Source: Litomosoides sigmodontis (Eukaryota; Nematoda; Chromadorea; Rhabditida; Onchocercidae). Taken from it: a stretch of DNA of 64,000 nucleotides. Below are positions 34,388-46,697 of this stretch, one piece after another. Under the pieces are notes generated by a model. It worked only from the letters and a program-made list of their open reading frames with translations, made no database searches and had not been told where the DNA came from. The DNA is taken from the NCBI GenBank assembly GCA_963070105.1, contig OY718805.1:310001-374000 (forward strand), written 5' to 3'. The position numbers were made by a program, and so were the translations under genes. Each line of letters opens with the position of its first letter. Position 1 is the first letter of the stretch.

Positions 34388-37300
34388 AATAATTTAATAC
34401 CTTCAACGGTCCAAAACGACAAGAGTAAAAGTCTGCGATAGCGTCCGCACTCGTATAGCTACTATCGTTATTATTGTAGTTAGCGCATTGATTTTTCTCC
34501 TCTGCTGGGAAATCATCGCTTGATAAAATTCCTCCAGGTGAAATATGTCGTATTTGTCCTCGTACTGTTACCTGTTAAATTTTAGCATTTCGACAAATTT
34601 TCAAAGTTTTCAATTGTTAAAATGATATTTTATTAAAAAAATTCATTACTAAAATCGACACAAACATACATAGTATTTAGTGATACGTCCATTCGGTGTT
34701 TTTGGGGGCATCCACTCAACTTCACAATACAATCCACCTTGAAGATTGAGAACACGTATTTCACCTAATGTTGGTGGTTCCGGAGCTAAAATACATAGAG
34801 ATTAGATTTAAGTTATGTGGCTTTAAATAATATACCTAATCATCTTTCCTTGTGAATTAAAATAGAAATTTCTCATCTAAAAGAAGGAACTGCAATAAAT
34901 AACTAAAACTGCCTTTTTCTTCTACAAACCCCCCAGTGAAGGATATAGCTTTTGAAGCTGGCGTGAATGACCGACACTCGAGATTTTCCAAGCGAAAGAA
35001 TTCATCCATTTTTAGTCTAATACATTTGAAGCGCTAATCGCAACGACGTATTCACTTCCTAATCTACACACACTGCAAGCAAAATTACCGCTTTCGGATG
35101 TTGTGAAATGTTCGGTTATTTTGAATGGTTCATTTTGACCATCGAAAACTGATATAAATAATGTATACGGCGTTGCCGGTAATAGTTCTCCAATAATCAC
35201 GCCAGATTTTGCATTGATATCCGACCATACTTCAACTCCATCTGTTCGCCGCACTAATCTGCAATTTTAGCAAAAGTAATGCAAGCTTGTTTAAAATTTA
35301 GCTGTCTTATGGCCTTCAGAAAATTAATTTAACTAGTTAGATCTTTAGTTATTACAAATACGCAGCAATACTGCCTAACTTTGTTCCATATGAGAACATA
35401 TCTTACTAAACTTGGTTGCCACTTTGTCACTACTTTCTAATCCACTAATCCACTAAAGTATATGTACATATCAATAGCTAATATATAAGGAAAAGGTTTA
35501 CTTGAAATCAATTTTCAACATTGGACCGTCATCCTGAGCATCCCATCGAATTTGCGCATGAGTTGCATTTGCTTTAACTGTCACATTTTGAATAATGCGT
35601 GGTGCTAGAAATAAGTGCACAATGAAATTAGCTACTGAACAGGTTCAACCAAACAACGGGATTCCATACATGCAACACAAATATCATGCAAATAATGACA
35701 TGCATATATCAGGGGTATAAAGTAAAAAGAAGTATCAGATATATGATGCTAACAACATTTTGAACAGTTCCAAGATTCCAATCATAATCACGACGTTTTA
35801 AACGGATGTCTGATGAAACAGAATTAATGTTATATGTACCTCGTACTACACTTCAAACACAATCTTTCATATATTGTGCAGTGAATAGTGAATAAGCTCT
35901 ACAACCTCGTTCAAAGATTATGTTACGTAAAATGTTTTTAAAAATGTAAATCATCACATTGTGCTGCTCCTAAGTATAACTTAAAGTCGAACACTACCTG
36001 CTGTTAAACAATTGTCTAGATAACTGCTCGAGTACTTCACTCATCCTTATGCTCGCATGGCACTATTATGGATTCCCAAAAAAGTTCAAGAATAACAAAG
36101 ATCAACAGGCTTACACACGTATCACATCTTGTTAGAATTATTCAGAATAAGCCAGAAAGTTGAAGGGTATAATGAATGAAAATATGTATTATAAAAAAGG
36201 ATAAGTTTCATATTTAAGTTTCCCTCATATTTCTTCAATTACGAAACTATTAATTTGACTCCCACACAATTACTTTTGCATTTCTTGCTTAGCTGTTCCT
36301 AAGCACTGCTTAAAATCGGACATTATCTGCTGACAAAAGAAGCGATCTTTTCATTAAAAAAAAATTCCTACTACACGGTTATCACAGATCGAGAAATCAT
36401 GCATTAGAAAAATACATAGGCAGATCAAAAAGTAACGGTACATGCTGAACTTCCTACTGACTCACTTTTTTCCTCAATTTTCTTGAACTTTCGTCCTTCA
36501 GCAAATAGATCGAAGAATTTCACTTTGGAGAATGAATGTTCGCGAGTGGAAAGACTATGATCTAGGATATTTGACAGGTAATTTTCTTTGAACTATTTCC
36601 GGTATCCAGAAAATTCTTCTTTCAGATGCAATGATAACAAACAGCTTTTTATTCGGAGGCCTAACATGGTACAGATAAAATTTTTTTAATAATTCAATGA
36701 TTGAGAAGAATAAAAATAACTCAGTAAACTTACTTCCTTTCATAAATAAGATTATTTTCTTCTTCCCTCGTTTCCTATATATTATTTTTTTAAAGCAAAA
36801 AAATTTTAACCCAATTTTTTTCTACTGGTTTAAGGGTATCTACCCTATAGCTACATACCCACCTTAAAAAGCTACCTTACTTTTGATATAAAGAGCTAAG
36901 AACATCAATATTATCAAAATAATTCGTCAGTTCATATAACAACCATTAGTTTCCGTAGCAAACGACCAAATCAAAAGTAGACGAAAAAAATATTGCTTCG
37001 CTAAAATTAAGATTCTACAACCTTACTTGCTGAAATCTTCTGTCATTTCTTGACGATATTGATATTATAAAAAAAAAAGAAAAACCAATTAATACCGAGT
37101 GTTAGAGAGGAATTATAAAAGACACACTGACACTATATCATCTATTCCAATGAATTTAACTAGACAAGTCAATCCAATAAAAACTTCATAGTTTAAGATA
37201 TTAATTTTTCCTTTCTATTGAATACCATTGCATAAACCCAAATATGTCTATAAAAACATATGTATGGCAGTAAGAGAGTTATTAAATCGAAGAATAAATC

Positions 37301-39971
37301 AATGATGAAATACCTTTAACAAAGAAATTGATGGTATGATTAGTGTTGATTTCGTGTTTACCGGTTGTTTTCACGTGACAAAGATATGTTCCGCTATCGC
37401 TATACTGTGCATTCTTAATTTCTAGTGACCAGCAACGTGGTGGTTCAATACCATCGGTGAAAACTTCGTCATATGGTGTATTTGTTGGCTCACGTATGAT
37501 TGATGAATTCTGTATAAAATCCACCTGAAATGTAAGCCTTTCTTATTTGGTAGTAAGAAAATTAAAAATCGATAGATTAGCCAACAATTTTTACAAAAAA
37601 ACTAACAGAAAAACTAAGTGAAGTAAATGCAGCCGTATCTAACAGAGAGATCTCAGAAATCAATGAAAACCATTAGCTCCTCATACCACAATGGCAACGC
37701 TGAAACTTTAAACAAAACTACGGTAGCAAGATTTTACCACATCTTTAGACTTGACGGCAGAAAAAACACAGATACAAACCCCATCGTCATCAATGAATGA
37801 TCTCGGATCCATATTAATGCAACAAAATAAGCTGGCATCTGTACCCTGATAGACAGAATCTGATGGGAGCGCCCGTCCCTGTATCATTAATTCTCCTGCA
37901 AATTACTTCTTTCAAAATTTGTCAGTAAACAATCACAAGCAAAAAATATGGAAAACCTATAGTCCCATTGTATTTTTTATTTTCATTAATTTTATTGTTT
38001 TACGAGTGCTACATTTCCTGCAGCGATGTATAGCTTCATAATAAAAACATATACTAAAACAATTTAAATTTATCAGCTTCTAAAAAAATAGAAACATACT
38101 TCGATCGCACTTGAAGGGAAGTAGTTCAATAGCTCCTTCTAATCTCCATGGATCAAACATTGGAGGACAAACACAAATCCCCTATAATATAACAAGCTGA
38201 AAAACAGCAACGCAATATGTTTTCCCATAAACAATTTCCGAAAATCCACTGTAATCAGTTAGATATCAGTTACCGATGGGAATATATGGTAGATAAATAT
38301 CAATGGAAAAAAGCTGTATGCAATGAATGCATTCATTAAATTTCTAAGATTTCCTACGAAACGTACAAAAGAATAGCCTAAACTGAATCGAAACGAAAAA
38401 CGCTTTTTCATTTTGATTCAGTTTTTTTTTTTAAAAAAAAAGCGAAAAATTCCTACATTCGCTTATGTATATACCTTTCTTCATTTTCTCTCTCATTAAT
38501 GTATAAAATGTAGCTTTTTATTTTCCAGACTTTCGACAGTAAAATGAATTTTAATACTACCTAAGAACACCACCGTAAAAATTAGCTTTAACCATAATGG
38601 TGAAAACGTTTCAACTACCATATTTTTTTTGCAATTAATTAACAGTATTAAATTATAAACACATGAGATGTAAATGGCACTTAGAATACACGAAAACTGG
38701 TTAAGTAATAGAGGTCTGGATGGAAGTGGGGATGTCCGATGGCGATTAAATGTTACCGCATTACGCTTTTCAATAAAAGACAACTAAACTACCGACTATT
38801 TGTCTCAAATAAAAATCGCAAATTCAGCGTAAAAAAATTATTTCCGAACATTTTTACAAACAGTGATGACAGAAGGTATCATCAAATGACAAAAACTTTT
38901 ACAAAACAAGTTCCCGTTTCGAAGCGCAAGCTCTTATGGAATGTAAACCCAACCTTTTGATCAGTTTATCAATCATTAAATTTCAAGGCCAATATCTTCG
39001 AAGAATGGTAAATTGGAAAAACATTTTGTTTTCGATTCTTGGATCAGTAAAAGAAAATTGATACTGTCAAAGGAATGAGAAATGCTTCAGAATCCTTTAG
39101 AGGCTATGATGCTTTGAAGAAAAAATTTTGAAGATAAAAGATCGGCTTTCTTTTTCACACTTTTGAAAGAATTCTCATCCCACACAAATTTTTGAGGAAC
39201 ATTTTATTTGCTGTACAGAATAACCTGGACTAATCGTGGTGAAACAGGTCCTCTTCCAAGTGTACATCCTAGCAGTATTTTTTCAATAGACATCATAATA
39301 AAACCTCATATATATAAATAAAAACGGAACAAACCATATGACAAGCAGGTTCCGGCAGCAGATACCGATCCCTGTAGTCGTCACTCATCGACATGCAGTA
39401 GTCATCCTGCCTACCGGCGCGACATGACACGGGAATTGCTGCAACACACGTCAACTAATATTCATCCTGATATGCTGTATATACACATAAAACATCATTG
39501 GCTGCCTCCTATTCTTCATAACAGTTCGATTAAGAAAACCTTCAGCAGAAATTAGATTGGGCACGACTAAGGGACAGCACGTAGTCGAAATTTCATAAAA
39601 ATTGAGATAGAGCTAACAAGCTGGACAACTTGCTGGACAGAGGCAAGATTTGTAACCATTTGTATCAGCAATGCATTTACCACCGTATGCACAATCGTTG
39701 ATCGAGTCTTCACATTCCGGTATCTCTGAAAACACTTCTTTTGACACGACTCATTCGGTTTTACTAACGAATCAATGACGGGTAAATCTAATGTTTGAGA
39801 CATATCACAGCGTGAACATAAGATGGATAAAAACTCACTTAATTCGTTAGGTGTTTTCGGCTGTGGTTTAAGAGGTGTTGCACTAATATTCCCTGAATAC
39901 CACATATTTTTGTCATTTACACCATCACTATTATCATTTTTTGCCATGTCTATTTGTGTATCAGACTGCTG
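26821..39971 (-). CDS. Receptor-type protein tyrosine phosphatase, CLR-1-like, about 25 exons, 5' end unresolved
   Basis: Single-pass receptor that dephosphorylates phosphotyrosine; CLR-1 in C. elegans dampens FGF-receptor signalling. Order seen: an EGF-like cysteine pattern ([13 protein letters not shown]; exon from 39725), a second Cys-rich piece (39438-39335, 38181-38100), one Ig domain (37895-37780, 37524-37314, ending DSGTYLCHV), several FN3-type exons (35.6-33.4 kb), a membrane-proximal region (33.0-32.35 kb), the TM segment [20 protein letters not shown] (near 31.95 kb), then D1 (31.69-29.1 kb) and D2 (28.7-26.82 kb). D1 has NYR...[13 protein letters not shown] and a spliced catalytic loop [10 protein letters not shown] (Cys codon 29684-29686). 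Its WPD loop reads WSD. D2 has HSRSDSM instead of HCSAG (Ser codon 27515-27517), so it is probably catalytically dead. The last exon ends [15 protein letters not shown] at 26821. A single Ig fits CLR-1 better than LAR/PTP-3. The start is uncertain: no signal peptide is seen at the listed 5' exon. Confidence 0.85.
34353..34376. repeat. Short (AT)n microsatellite in an intron of the receptor phosphatase
   Basis: Simple dinucleotide run just upstream (transcript sense: downstream) of an FN3 exon. Confidence 0.9.
38496..38621 (-). CDS. Possible alternative first exon with a signal peptide, inside the receptor phosphatase gene
   Basis: In the 1.15-kb intron between exons 39335 and 38181, an ATG at 38621 starts a frame with a classic signal-sequence profile ([20 protein letters not shown]). 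Possible donors after it include gtagta and gtcgaa. Only some leave the right phase for the next exon, which starts on a codon boundary (GGG ATT TGT). This could give a shorter isoform lacking the EGF-like part. Speculative. Confidence 0.2.
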   Translation of the reverse strand: MVVETFSPLWLKLIFTVVFLGSIKIHFTVESLENKKLHFIH

Positions 39972-40039
39972 CAAGAACTCGTACATTTAAATGGTTCCAC
40001 CGCACATCATAAATTTTCTAAAGCTGACTGTTTGTCATT

Positions 40040-40196
40040 TTAAGTTATTTTTCCCATCTTTATTCGTATTCCAGATTCTTTTTCTACAACAAAAATTAAC
40101 GAAGAAAAGTCAGTCGTACTTTTGTAGCCCTGAGAAGGAGGAATATCAGAGTGGACCACCAAAGCCACTGCGTTGTCGGCTTCCAACACATCATTA
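40040..40196 (-). CDS. Possible additional 5' exon of the receptor phosphatase
   Basis: A gttctcag acceptor precedes 40196. The following frame is protein-like for about 50 residues (NDVLEADNAVALVVHSDIPP, then SQGYKSTTDFSSLIF). A gtagaa donor candidate would leave phase 0, which matches the next exon starting after ttcttgcag at 39972. No matching upstream signal-peptide exon was found. It could instead belong to a separate gene or be chance. Confidence 0.33.
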
Positions 40197-41731
40197 CTGA
40201 GAACGATTATTTGCTATAGTGTAATGAGGGATCACTGAGCGGATCTCTCGTACTGACGAATCTCGATGATAATCATTCCTTTTTACAGAAGTACACATCG
40301 CCAACCAGAACGCACTGGTCTCTCAAACAACCGCTTCTTCCAAAATATCACAGTTTATCTGAAATAGATTTTTAACACATACATACCATTAAGGAGTGAC
40401 CACATCTGCAGTTACAATGAACGCAACGGATTGCTGTAGTCAGAAAAGATCCAATTTCGGATTCTCATTCCGACTTGCTAATGAAGAATTCTAATTCCAA
40501 AAGCGACAATCCAGTTATCTGTTAGTCAAATGCAGAAATGCAAAGTAAAGGTTAAAAAAACTACCAGTTTTTGTTCAACTATAACAAATGCTGAGACACT
40601 TTACGAAAACGACATAATGGATGATATGTCTGAGGCACTTACTGAATTCTACTTCATATACGGGAATAAAAATTTAATCTTATAAGCTAATAAAAATCAA
40701 CAGTAAAAATGTAATAAAAACCACAGTACGCAATGTCAACAAACGCGGAGGTGTGCAATTCATAAGTGGGTTCACAAATCACATGTAAGCGCATGCTATA
40801 TCTAGAGTTCCTCAAGAAAAAGATGAAAGGATAAGGAACATGAAGGCACAGCGATCTCTTGCAAAATGTCCACTTGCTGCCATTAAACATATGCCACACA
40901 AAATCTCTTTCTATCCAACACCACCACCAGCACTCATCAGTGCGCTTGTCCACCATCGGAAACACATCGATCCTGTCTTTTACTTACAACGTCCAGCAGC
41001 AGCATCGTCCGACCGACCATCGATCACAACAAATGGGTAGGTTGGGAAGCGACGTGATGAGAGCAAAGAGAGAGTAAGGCCTAGACCGGAAGGAAAAGAA
41101 TAATGATAGTAATGGAAACAACACTTAGAGTCAGGGAAGAGTAATAGATGCTGGGAAAAGACCATAAACAGATCTCTGCCTCTCGCTCTCAGGAAGGGAG
41201 GGGGAAGTCCAGAAACGGATGCAGTTACAGCCCCATGCGACACCGTCGTCTCCTGCTCTCTCTCTGGAAAAGCGCCTATCATTTCTTCTCCTCTTCTACA
41301 ACCAGCCCGGTCTCAACTTGCAAAAATCAATACTTCTTCTTCCTTCGTTGCCCTTGACCCGTCGAGAAAGTTTTAATGCCACTGCAAGCAATCAACTAAC
41401 TAACAAACTAATTAAGGCTTTAAACACAAGCTAGATGCTCGTTATGCATATAGCTGGTAAGCATACCGTCAACTTATTTGCCCAGTTGGTCTGACTAGAG
41501 CGGGATTCATCCTGGATTACTTCTGCAAAGGAATCATCGAAGTTCCTACGGGTTGATGCACATAATACTGTCATCGTGATGATGGTCGAACGATCACTTC
41601 CGTTCCACGCGAATGTTCGCACCACGCATTCGATCTTGTAAAGCCTTTCTCCTTCACTTCATTTTAACTGAAATGATGACTACCTGCTGCTCTCCTCTTT
41701 TTTCGCTTCTCAACCGGCTTCCGAGCTTTAC

Positions 41732-41732
<1 letters not shown>

Positions 41733-41788
<56 letters not shown>

Positions 41789-41792
41789 TAGC
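41733..41792. repeat. (AGT)n trinucleotide array, about 60 bp
   Basis: About 17 perfect AGT units followed by one interruption (ggt) and two more units. Confidence 0.97.
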
Positions 41793-41963
41793 TTACGTTG
41801 AACACCCCCAATCAAACATTCAGTACCCTCCAACGTCCGTCCGGTAACAACACGAGAAGCATACTAGCATCCGGGAACTCTTCCTTTCTTGCACCTCTTG
41901 TCGTCTCGACATGCATTCCACTTCTCAGGAAATTCCCCTCCAACACATACCCCTCTTTCTCTT

Positions 41964-41985
41964 TCTCTCTCTCTCTCTCTCTCTC
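41964..41985. repeat. (CT)n microsatellite
   Basis: About 22 bp of CT alternation within a longer pyrimidine tract starting near 41950. Confidence 0.95.
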
Positions 41986-43276
41986 CCTTCTCTTCTCTTA
42001 TTTGTTTTAGTCTTTGTTGACGAAAAAAAAGAAGAGGAAAATCTCACAATGGTGTACACATCATTCCTTCTTACAAAATGCCGGATGACCTTTGGGAGGA
42101 GCGAGATGTATGAAGGAAGAGAGAACTTTCCCCAAAGCACTGCTGAATCGATGATGCATTATTATTCATTGTGAAGGCGACCTGAGACTTCTTACTTCAC
42201 TGAAGTAAAACGAAACAAACGCTCACTGATCCGAATAGATGTAAAGAGAGCCGACGCTAACAAAGCCAACGACAGGTGGTGATAGGTGAGGAAGTTCGGC
42301 GAAGCTGCGATGGGATAGGATAGGATGAAACGCACGCGTACCTCCGTGCTTCCATTGTACCGAAGATGAATGAATGAGTTCATAAATTGCATAGATATTT
42401 CACTTCATCCCTGTTCATTGCAAAACGGAAAACGTTACAACGATCCTTCCCTCTCACCCCCTCCCCTCTCACTTCTCCGACGCCGCCGCCCTCCAAGAAA
42501 TCATCGGCCTCCTTCCCCCGCCACCCGCCACAGTACAACATGCCAGCAAGCAATATCGCCCGTGCACCACTCCTTCACATCAGCAGATTTTTTCCGGAAG
42601 CTCTCGTCAAACAAAAAAGGAGGGGAGTTCATTGAAATTAAGATTTCTCAAATCAATCAAGTGAATGTTGGCATTTTTTTGAAACCAAGAAGATGCTTAG
42701 ATAATACATATGTGCTCTCTCTGCTCAATGAATTTTTATATCACCTCTGAAGATAGCTTAGAAATTGCAGAAAGGAAGCTAATTTGGACTTTGCACTTTT
42801 TCTCTTTGAAAAAATGAGAATATCTTTATTTTATTTAAACAAAGATAAAAATAAACCGATAGCGGCAGCACTATTGCTGTGACCGATGCTCTTCCTCTCC
42901 CCTCCCTATTACATTGTTCCGGTACTGTAAATACGCGGTACGACGATGACAACTGCTCTCGTAAGCAATACAATAATTGGAACGAAGAGGTAAGTGCTGT
43001 GCGAGAGAGAGAGAAAGGTGGCTGGAAAGAGTTTCGTCCTCGTAGCACCTCTGATTTCAATACCAGCCTAACCTAACTAATGAAATGTTTTACTCAAGGC
43101 TCGACCACATACGTATGTGTATACGTAGGTATACATTTTAGTGAATGCAACAAGTCCAGCGCTTGTTTTCATTCAGTAGCCAGTAGCGAAGATGGGATTT
43201 CCTTTTTCGTGGAACGATGAAAGAATCGTGGTGTTGTGTTGGAAGGGTCAAGGTAATTAATTCGCATTTTCTCCCT

Positions 43277-43292
43277 CCCCCCCCCCCCCCCC
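43277..43292. repeat. Poly-C tract, 16 bp
   Basis: A homopolymer of 16 C, rare in an AT-rich genome. It could form G-quadruplex/i-motif structure or be a sequencing-length error. Confidence 0.9.
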
Positions 43293-43474
43293 TCAGTATC
43301 ACGATGATAAGAGATAATGATAATATTAAAGTGGATGACAAGATGAAGATGACGATGATAATGTTATTGTTATGAAGTGGCATAAGTATTTATGTGACAA
43401 TTCCGCGTACACTATTGCCGATAATGACGACACACGTTGGTGGTGGTTGTGGCAATGTCTCCAGAAGCCCTTCT

Positions 43475-43502
43475 TCTCTCTCTCTCTCTCTCTCTCTCTC
43501 CT
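43475..43502. repeat. (CT)n microsatellite
   Basis: About 28 bp of CT alternation. Confidence 0.95.
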
Positions 43503-43670
43503 CCATCACATTACTCGCGTTCCAATCTATTTCATAATAGATAATTGATAGAACTAGCTGCAGCACTGATAAGGAGTGGAAGTGAAGAATAACTTCGGTT
43601 AAGGTTAGGGCAAAACATGTTCACTTCACACATATACGTATGTATGCACAACACAGGCACGAACATGTGC

Positions 43671-43673
<3 letters not shown>

Positions 43674-43705
<32 letters not shown>
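43674..43705. repeat. (GT)n microsatellite
   Basis: About 32 bp of GT alternation. It generates an artificial Thr-His open frame on the minus strand. Confidence 0.95.
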
Positions 43706-43706
<1 letters not shown>

Positions 43707-43951
43707 TGCGTGGTGTGATGTAGCAGACATGTGAAGCGCGGTTTGAGGGTGGAAGATGGGTGAAAACGGTGGAAAAAGTAGAAAATATTGAAAGGGACTG
43801 GAGCCGGTTCTTCCTCCTTTCAATTTGCAACCGACCGACCGACCAACCAACCAACCAGGCAAACACCCGCGTAAACCACACACCGCAGTGGTATGCATTA
43901 TATCTGTGTACGTACACGCATGTGATATACGATATTTGTACTGTGATAGTA

Positions 43952-44130
<179 letters not shown>

Positions 44131-44888
44131 TATTTTGATTAGCGATAATCAAAGGAAATGCGCTGCTCTACCTGAGTTTGTGTCTACGGATGCTGGAAGG
44201 GAGAAGGAAGGTGAGCAGGAGGTAAAAGTAACCACTTGTTCCAATGCCATCAAAATTTCACTGTCGCGGTGTTCCTCCCGCACGTAACCGCAGCAAATGA
44301 ATCACAATGAACAAGAAGTGAAGGAAGTGTGCTCTGTTGTCACTGAAGAGAATGGAAGGGATTTCTGGCGGAGAATTTGCTGAAAGTAGCAGCTACTTTC
44401 CGAGTGCGGTAGATTGAAGTGCTATGCCACGCTGGATGTGGACAGTAGGCAGCGAGAGAGATCCGCGCTACTCCCTGACCACAAATGATTAACGATCAGT
44501 TATGCAAACGACCAGTAGATAGATACACCTAACAAAACATGACGGGTGGTTGTGTTCGCAATGAGTCGTAGCCCCACAGTGATTAAAATATTTATTCACT
44601 CCTTCCGACACGACATGACAGGTTCCCTTATCACTTTATCTTTCTTGAGCACTGCTGATTGAAGTTTGATCCCAATTTCATTAATCCACGCTCATCCATT
44701 CCCTTCCTGCCGTGGGATGAGAGAAAAAACGTAGATATTTAGTGAGAATTCAACAAGAATGAGGGGAAGAAGCGTGACTTAACGATTCTGTCCAAAATTT
44801 ATTATTCAAATAAGACAAAAAACCATTGTAAGGTGCTCGTAGCAACACATTGAAGGAAAAGCAACAACAGCAGTAGCACAGCTTCAAT

Positions 44889-44912
44889 GTGTGTGTGTGT
44901 GTGTGTGTGTGT
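44889..44912. repeat. (GT)n microsatellite
   Basis: Twelve GT units. Confidence 0.95.
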
Positions 44913-45400
44913 ATTGCTTATAAAATAATAATGATATACGTACCTCGAGTGCTTGAATTTAACAAAAATCTCTCTTCGTGCATTTATTTCCATAGAACTC
45001 ATTTATTCTTCACCTTCATGAATGGCAAGAAACTAGTAAAAAGTCATCCATAATGAAACACTTATATGCATATATAATCGTGCAAGGTTCCTTGCGGCGC
45101 AATCAGTGATTACACGAACGACACAACTAATAACGTCACTCCTTTTATCATTTCTTACCTTACCGATGGTCAGTTTTTTGTCGGTTGTGGATTCCGGATG
45201 TTTGGATGCAGCGGTATGACTAATTATCTATTCACCAGCATTTTTGAATTGGATAAAGTGATGAATAATAAATTAGCTGTATCAAATGACTAACCATTTA
45301 ATACAAATGCTAAATAATCTAGTACACATCCAAGTTGTGAGCTTTAATTAACTCAACTGAACTGATGAAAGTCCTTAATCTATAGCAGCTTCTTTTTCTT

Positions 45401-45673
45401 TTATCGATTTATTATAAACATCGAAATATCTAGGCTACGGTCACGGTTATGTTTATGGAAACTACGACGCAATTGGTTACAGAAATCACGGCGGGGTTGG
45501 AGGTTAAGGTTTATACAACACTGGCCTATAAGTTGTTGAGGCTTCGGTGGAACAACACACCAGCTACCATAGAGTTCTAGTCCAAGACATTCGAAACGTA
45601 CATTTACATAGACTTCCACGTGGTTCATAGGTACCAGTGTCACACAGCATAACACAACTACTATTAACTCCAT
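45401..45673 (-). CDS. Doubtful small secreted Cys-containing protein, 90 aa
   Basis: From Met45673 the frame starts with a signal-peptide-like stretch (MELIVVVLCCVTLVP). The rest has cysteines in FECLG, SWCVV, GQCCIN and DFCNQ and a basic His/Arg-rich tail. An upstream minus-strand ORF (46093-45862) with hydrophobic segments ends at an excellent donor (GGTG|gtaaga at 45861), so a two-exon gene is possible. The plus strand over 45430-45508 instead reads as a Gly/Tyr-rich peptide (LGYGHGYVYGNYDAIGYRN) ending in a stop. Both readings cannot be right, and I recognise no family. Confidence 0.22.
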   Translation of the reverse strand: MELIVVVLCCVTLVPMNHVEVYVNVRFECLGLELYGSWCVVPPKPQQLIGQCCINLNLQPRRDFCNQLRRSFHKHNRDRSLDISMFIINR

Positions 45674-46093
45674 AACAAACACAAAATAAAATGCACAAAC
45701 ATGCAAAACGAAGAGTCCAGAGACAAACTGTACCTTACTGATAACCTGAATTTCACGGCTCCCACATGCCACAATAGAACTCGAAAACTCTACGTTTGAA
45801 AGCAGATTTTACTAGGACAGTAATTGTGAGGAAGGGACAACTGATCGAAAGTGCCTCTTACCACCAACTCTGGGTTTATTTAGTATTAAAAAATTCGCAT
45901 CATCTCGTTTATGTGAAGAAGCACAGTTATATCCAAGAGATATGATCAATGATAAAATGAAACGGTAAATGAATCCATAGCTTTGGTAAAACATGTCACA
46001 AATCAGGAAGAAAATAACAGCGCAGAAGCTTACAGTGATCCATAACTGACAATAACGCCACGAGTAAAGAGAGAGAGGGATGAAATTCCACAA

Positions 46094-46697
46094 ACAATTA
46101 TCATATATACCGTTCCCGCTAAAATTTACAAAATAAAAATTGTAACTGGTCGAAACGCATAGAAATAACTAATAAAATCAGTGAATCCCGTAAGGCTTAA
46201 GCGATGTGATCTCCTTGAGTAATTCAGAAGATCCAAAATTTTTTAGAAAGCGAAGTAAACTACAGAAAGGAAGAAATATATGAAAATAAGGATACGAAAA
46301 AATGTAACCTTAAAAAAAGGACTTGCTAGAGTAAGAACATCAGTACCCGGAACAGTATAAAACAGTACAGTAGAAATGCACATAAAAGCAATATGAATTA
46401 AAATATGAAGTAAAGTAGTAGGCACTGAATAAATTGCATATGTGGTTGCATACTTTCGTTTAAAAAACCATCTTTTTTTTTATCATTTAATACAATAAAG
46501 AAAGCTTGTGCTAGTGCTTATGCCAAAGCTTATGCCTAGAAACAGCTGTAACCAGTCAACATTAGGTACGTTTTACAGCAATTTTAAATCAATTTCAATC
46601 AGAGGTAAGTAACAAATAATTAGTACATCCAATCATTTTTTTATTTGTTTGCAATATTAGTTCAAGAAAAGAAACAACAAATGAATGAACCATTCCT
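46094..46697. other. Intergenic, 3' flank of the USP47-like gene
   Basis: AT-rich with no gene seen. TTTATT near 46640 (AATAAA on the minus strand) could be the polyadenylation signal of the adjacent deubiquitinase. Confidence 0.5.

Noticed and set aside
40236..40256. Possible 28S rRNA fragment (gcggatctctcgtactga resembles the reverse complement of a conserved 3' LSU segment)
   Set aside because: Similarity is limited to about 18 bases with gaps. Flanking sequence does not follow rRNA, so chance is more likely.
43621..43917. Minus ORFs with Thr-His repeats, 90-98 aa
   Set aside because: The repeat comes from (GT)n and the remaining sequence is unremarkable.
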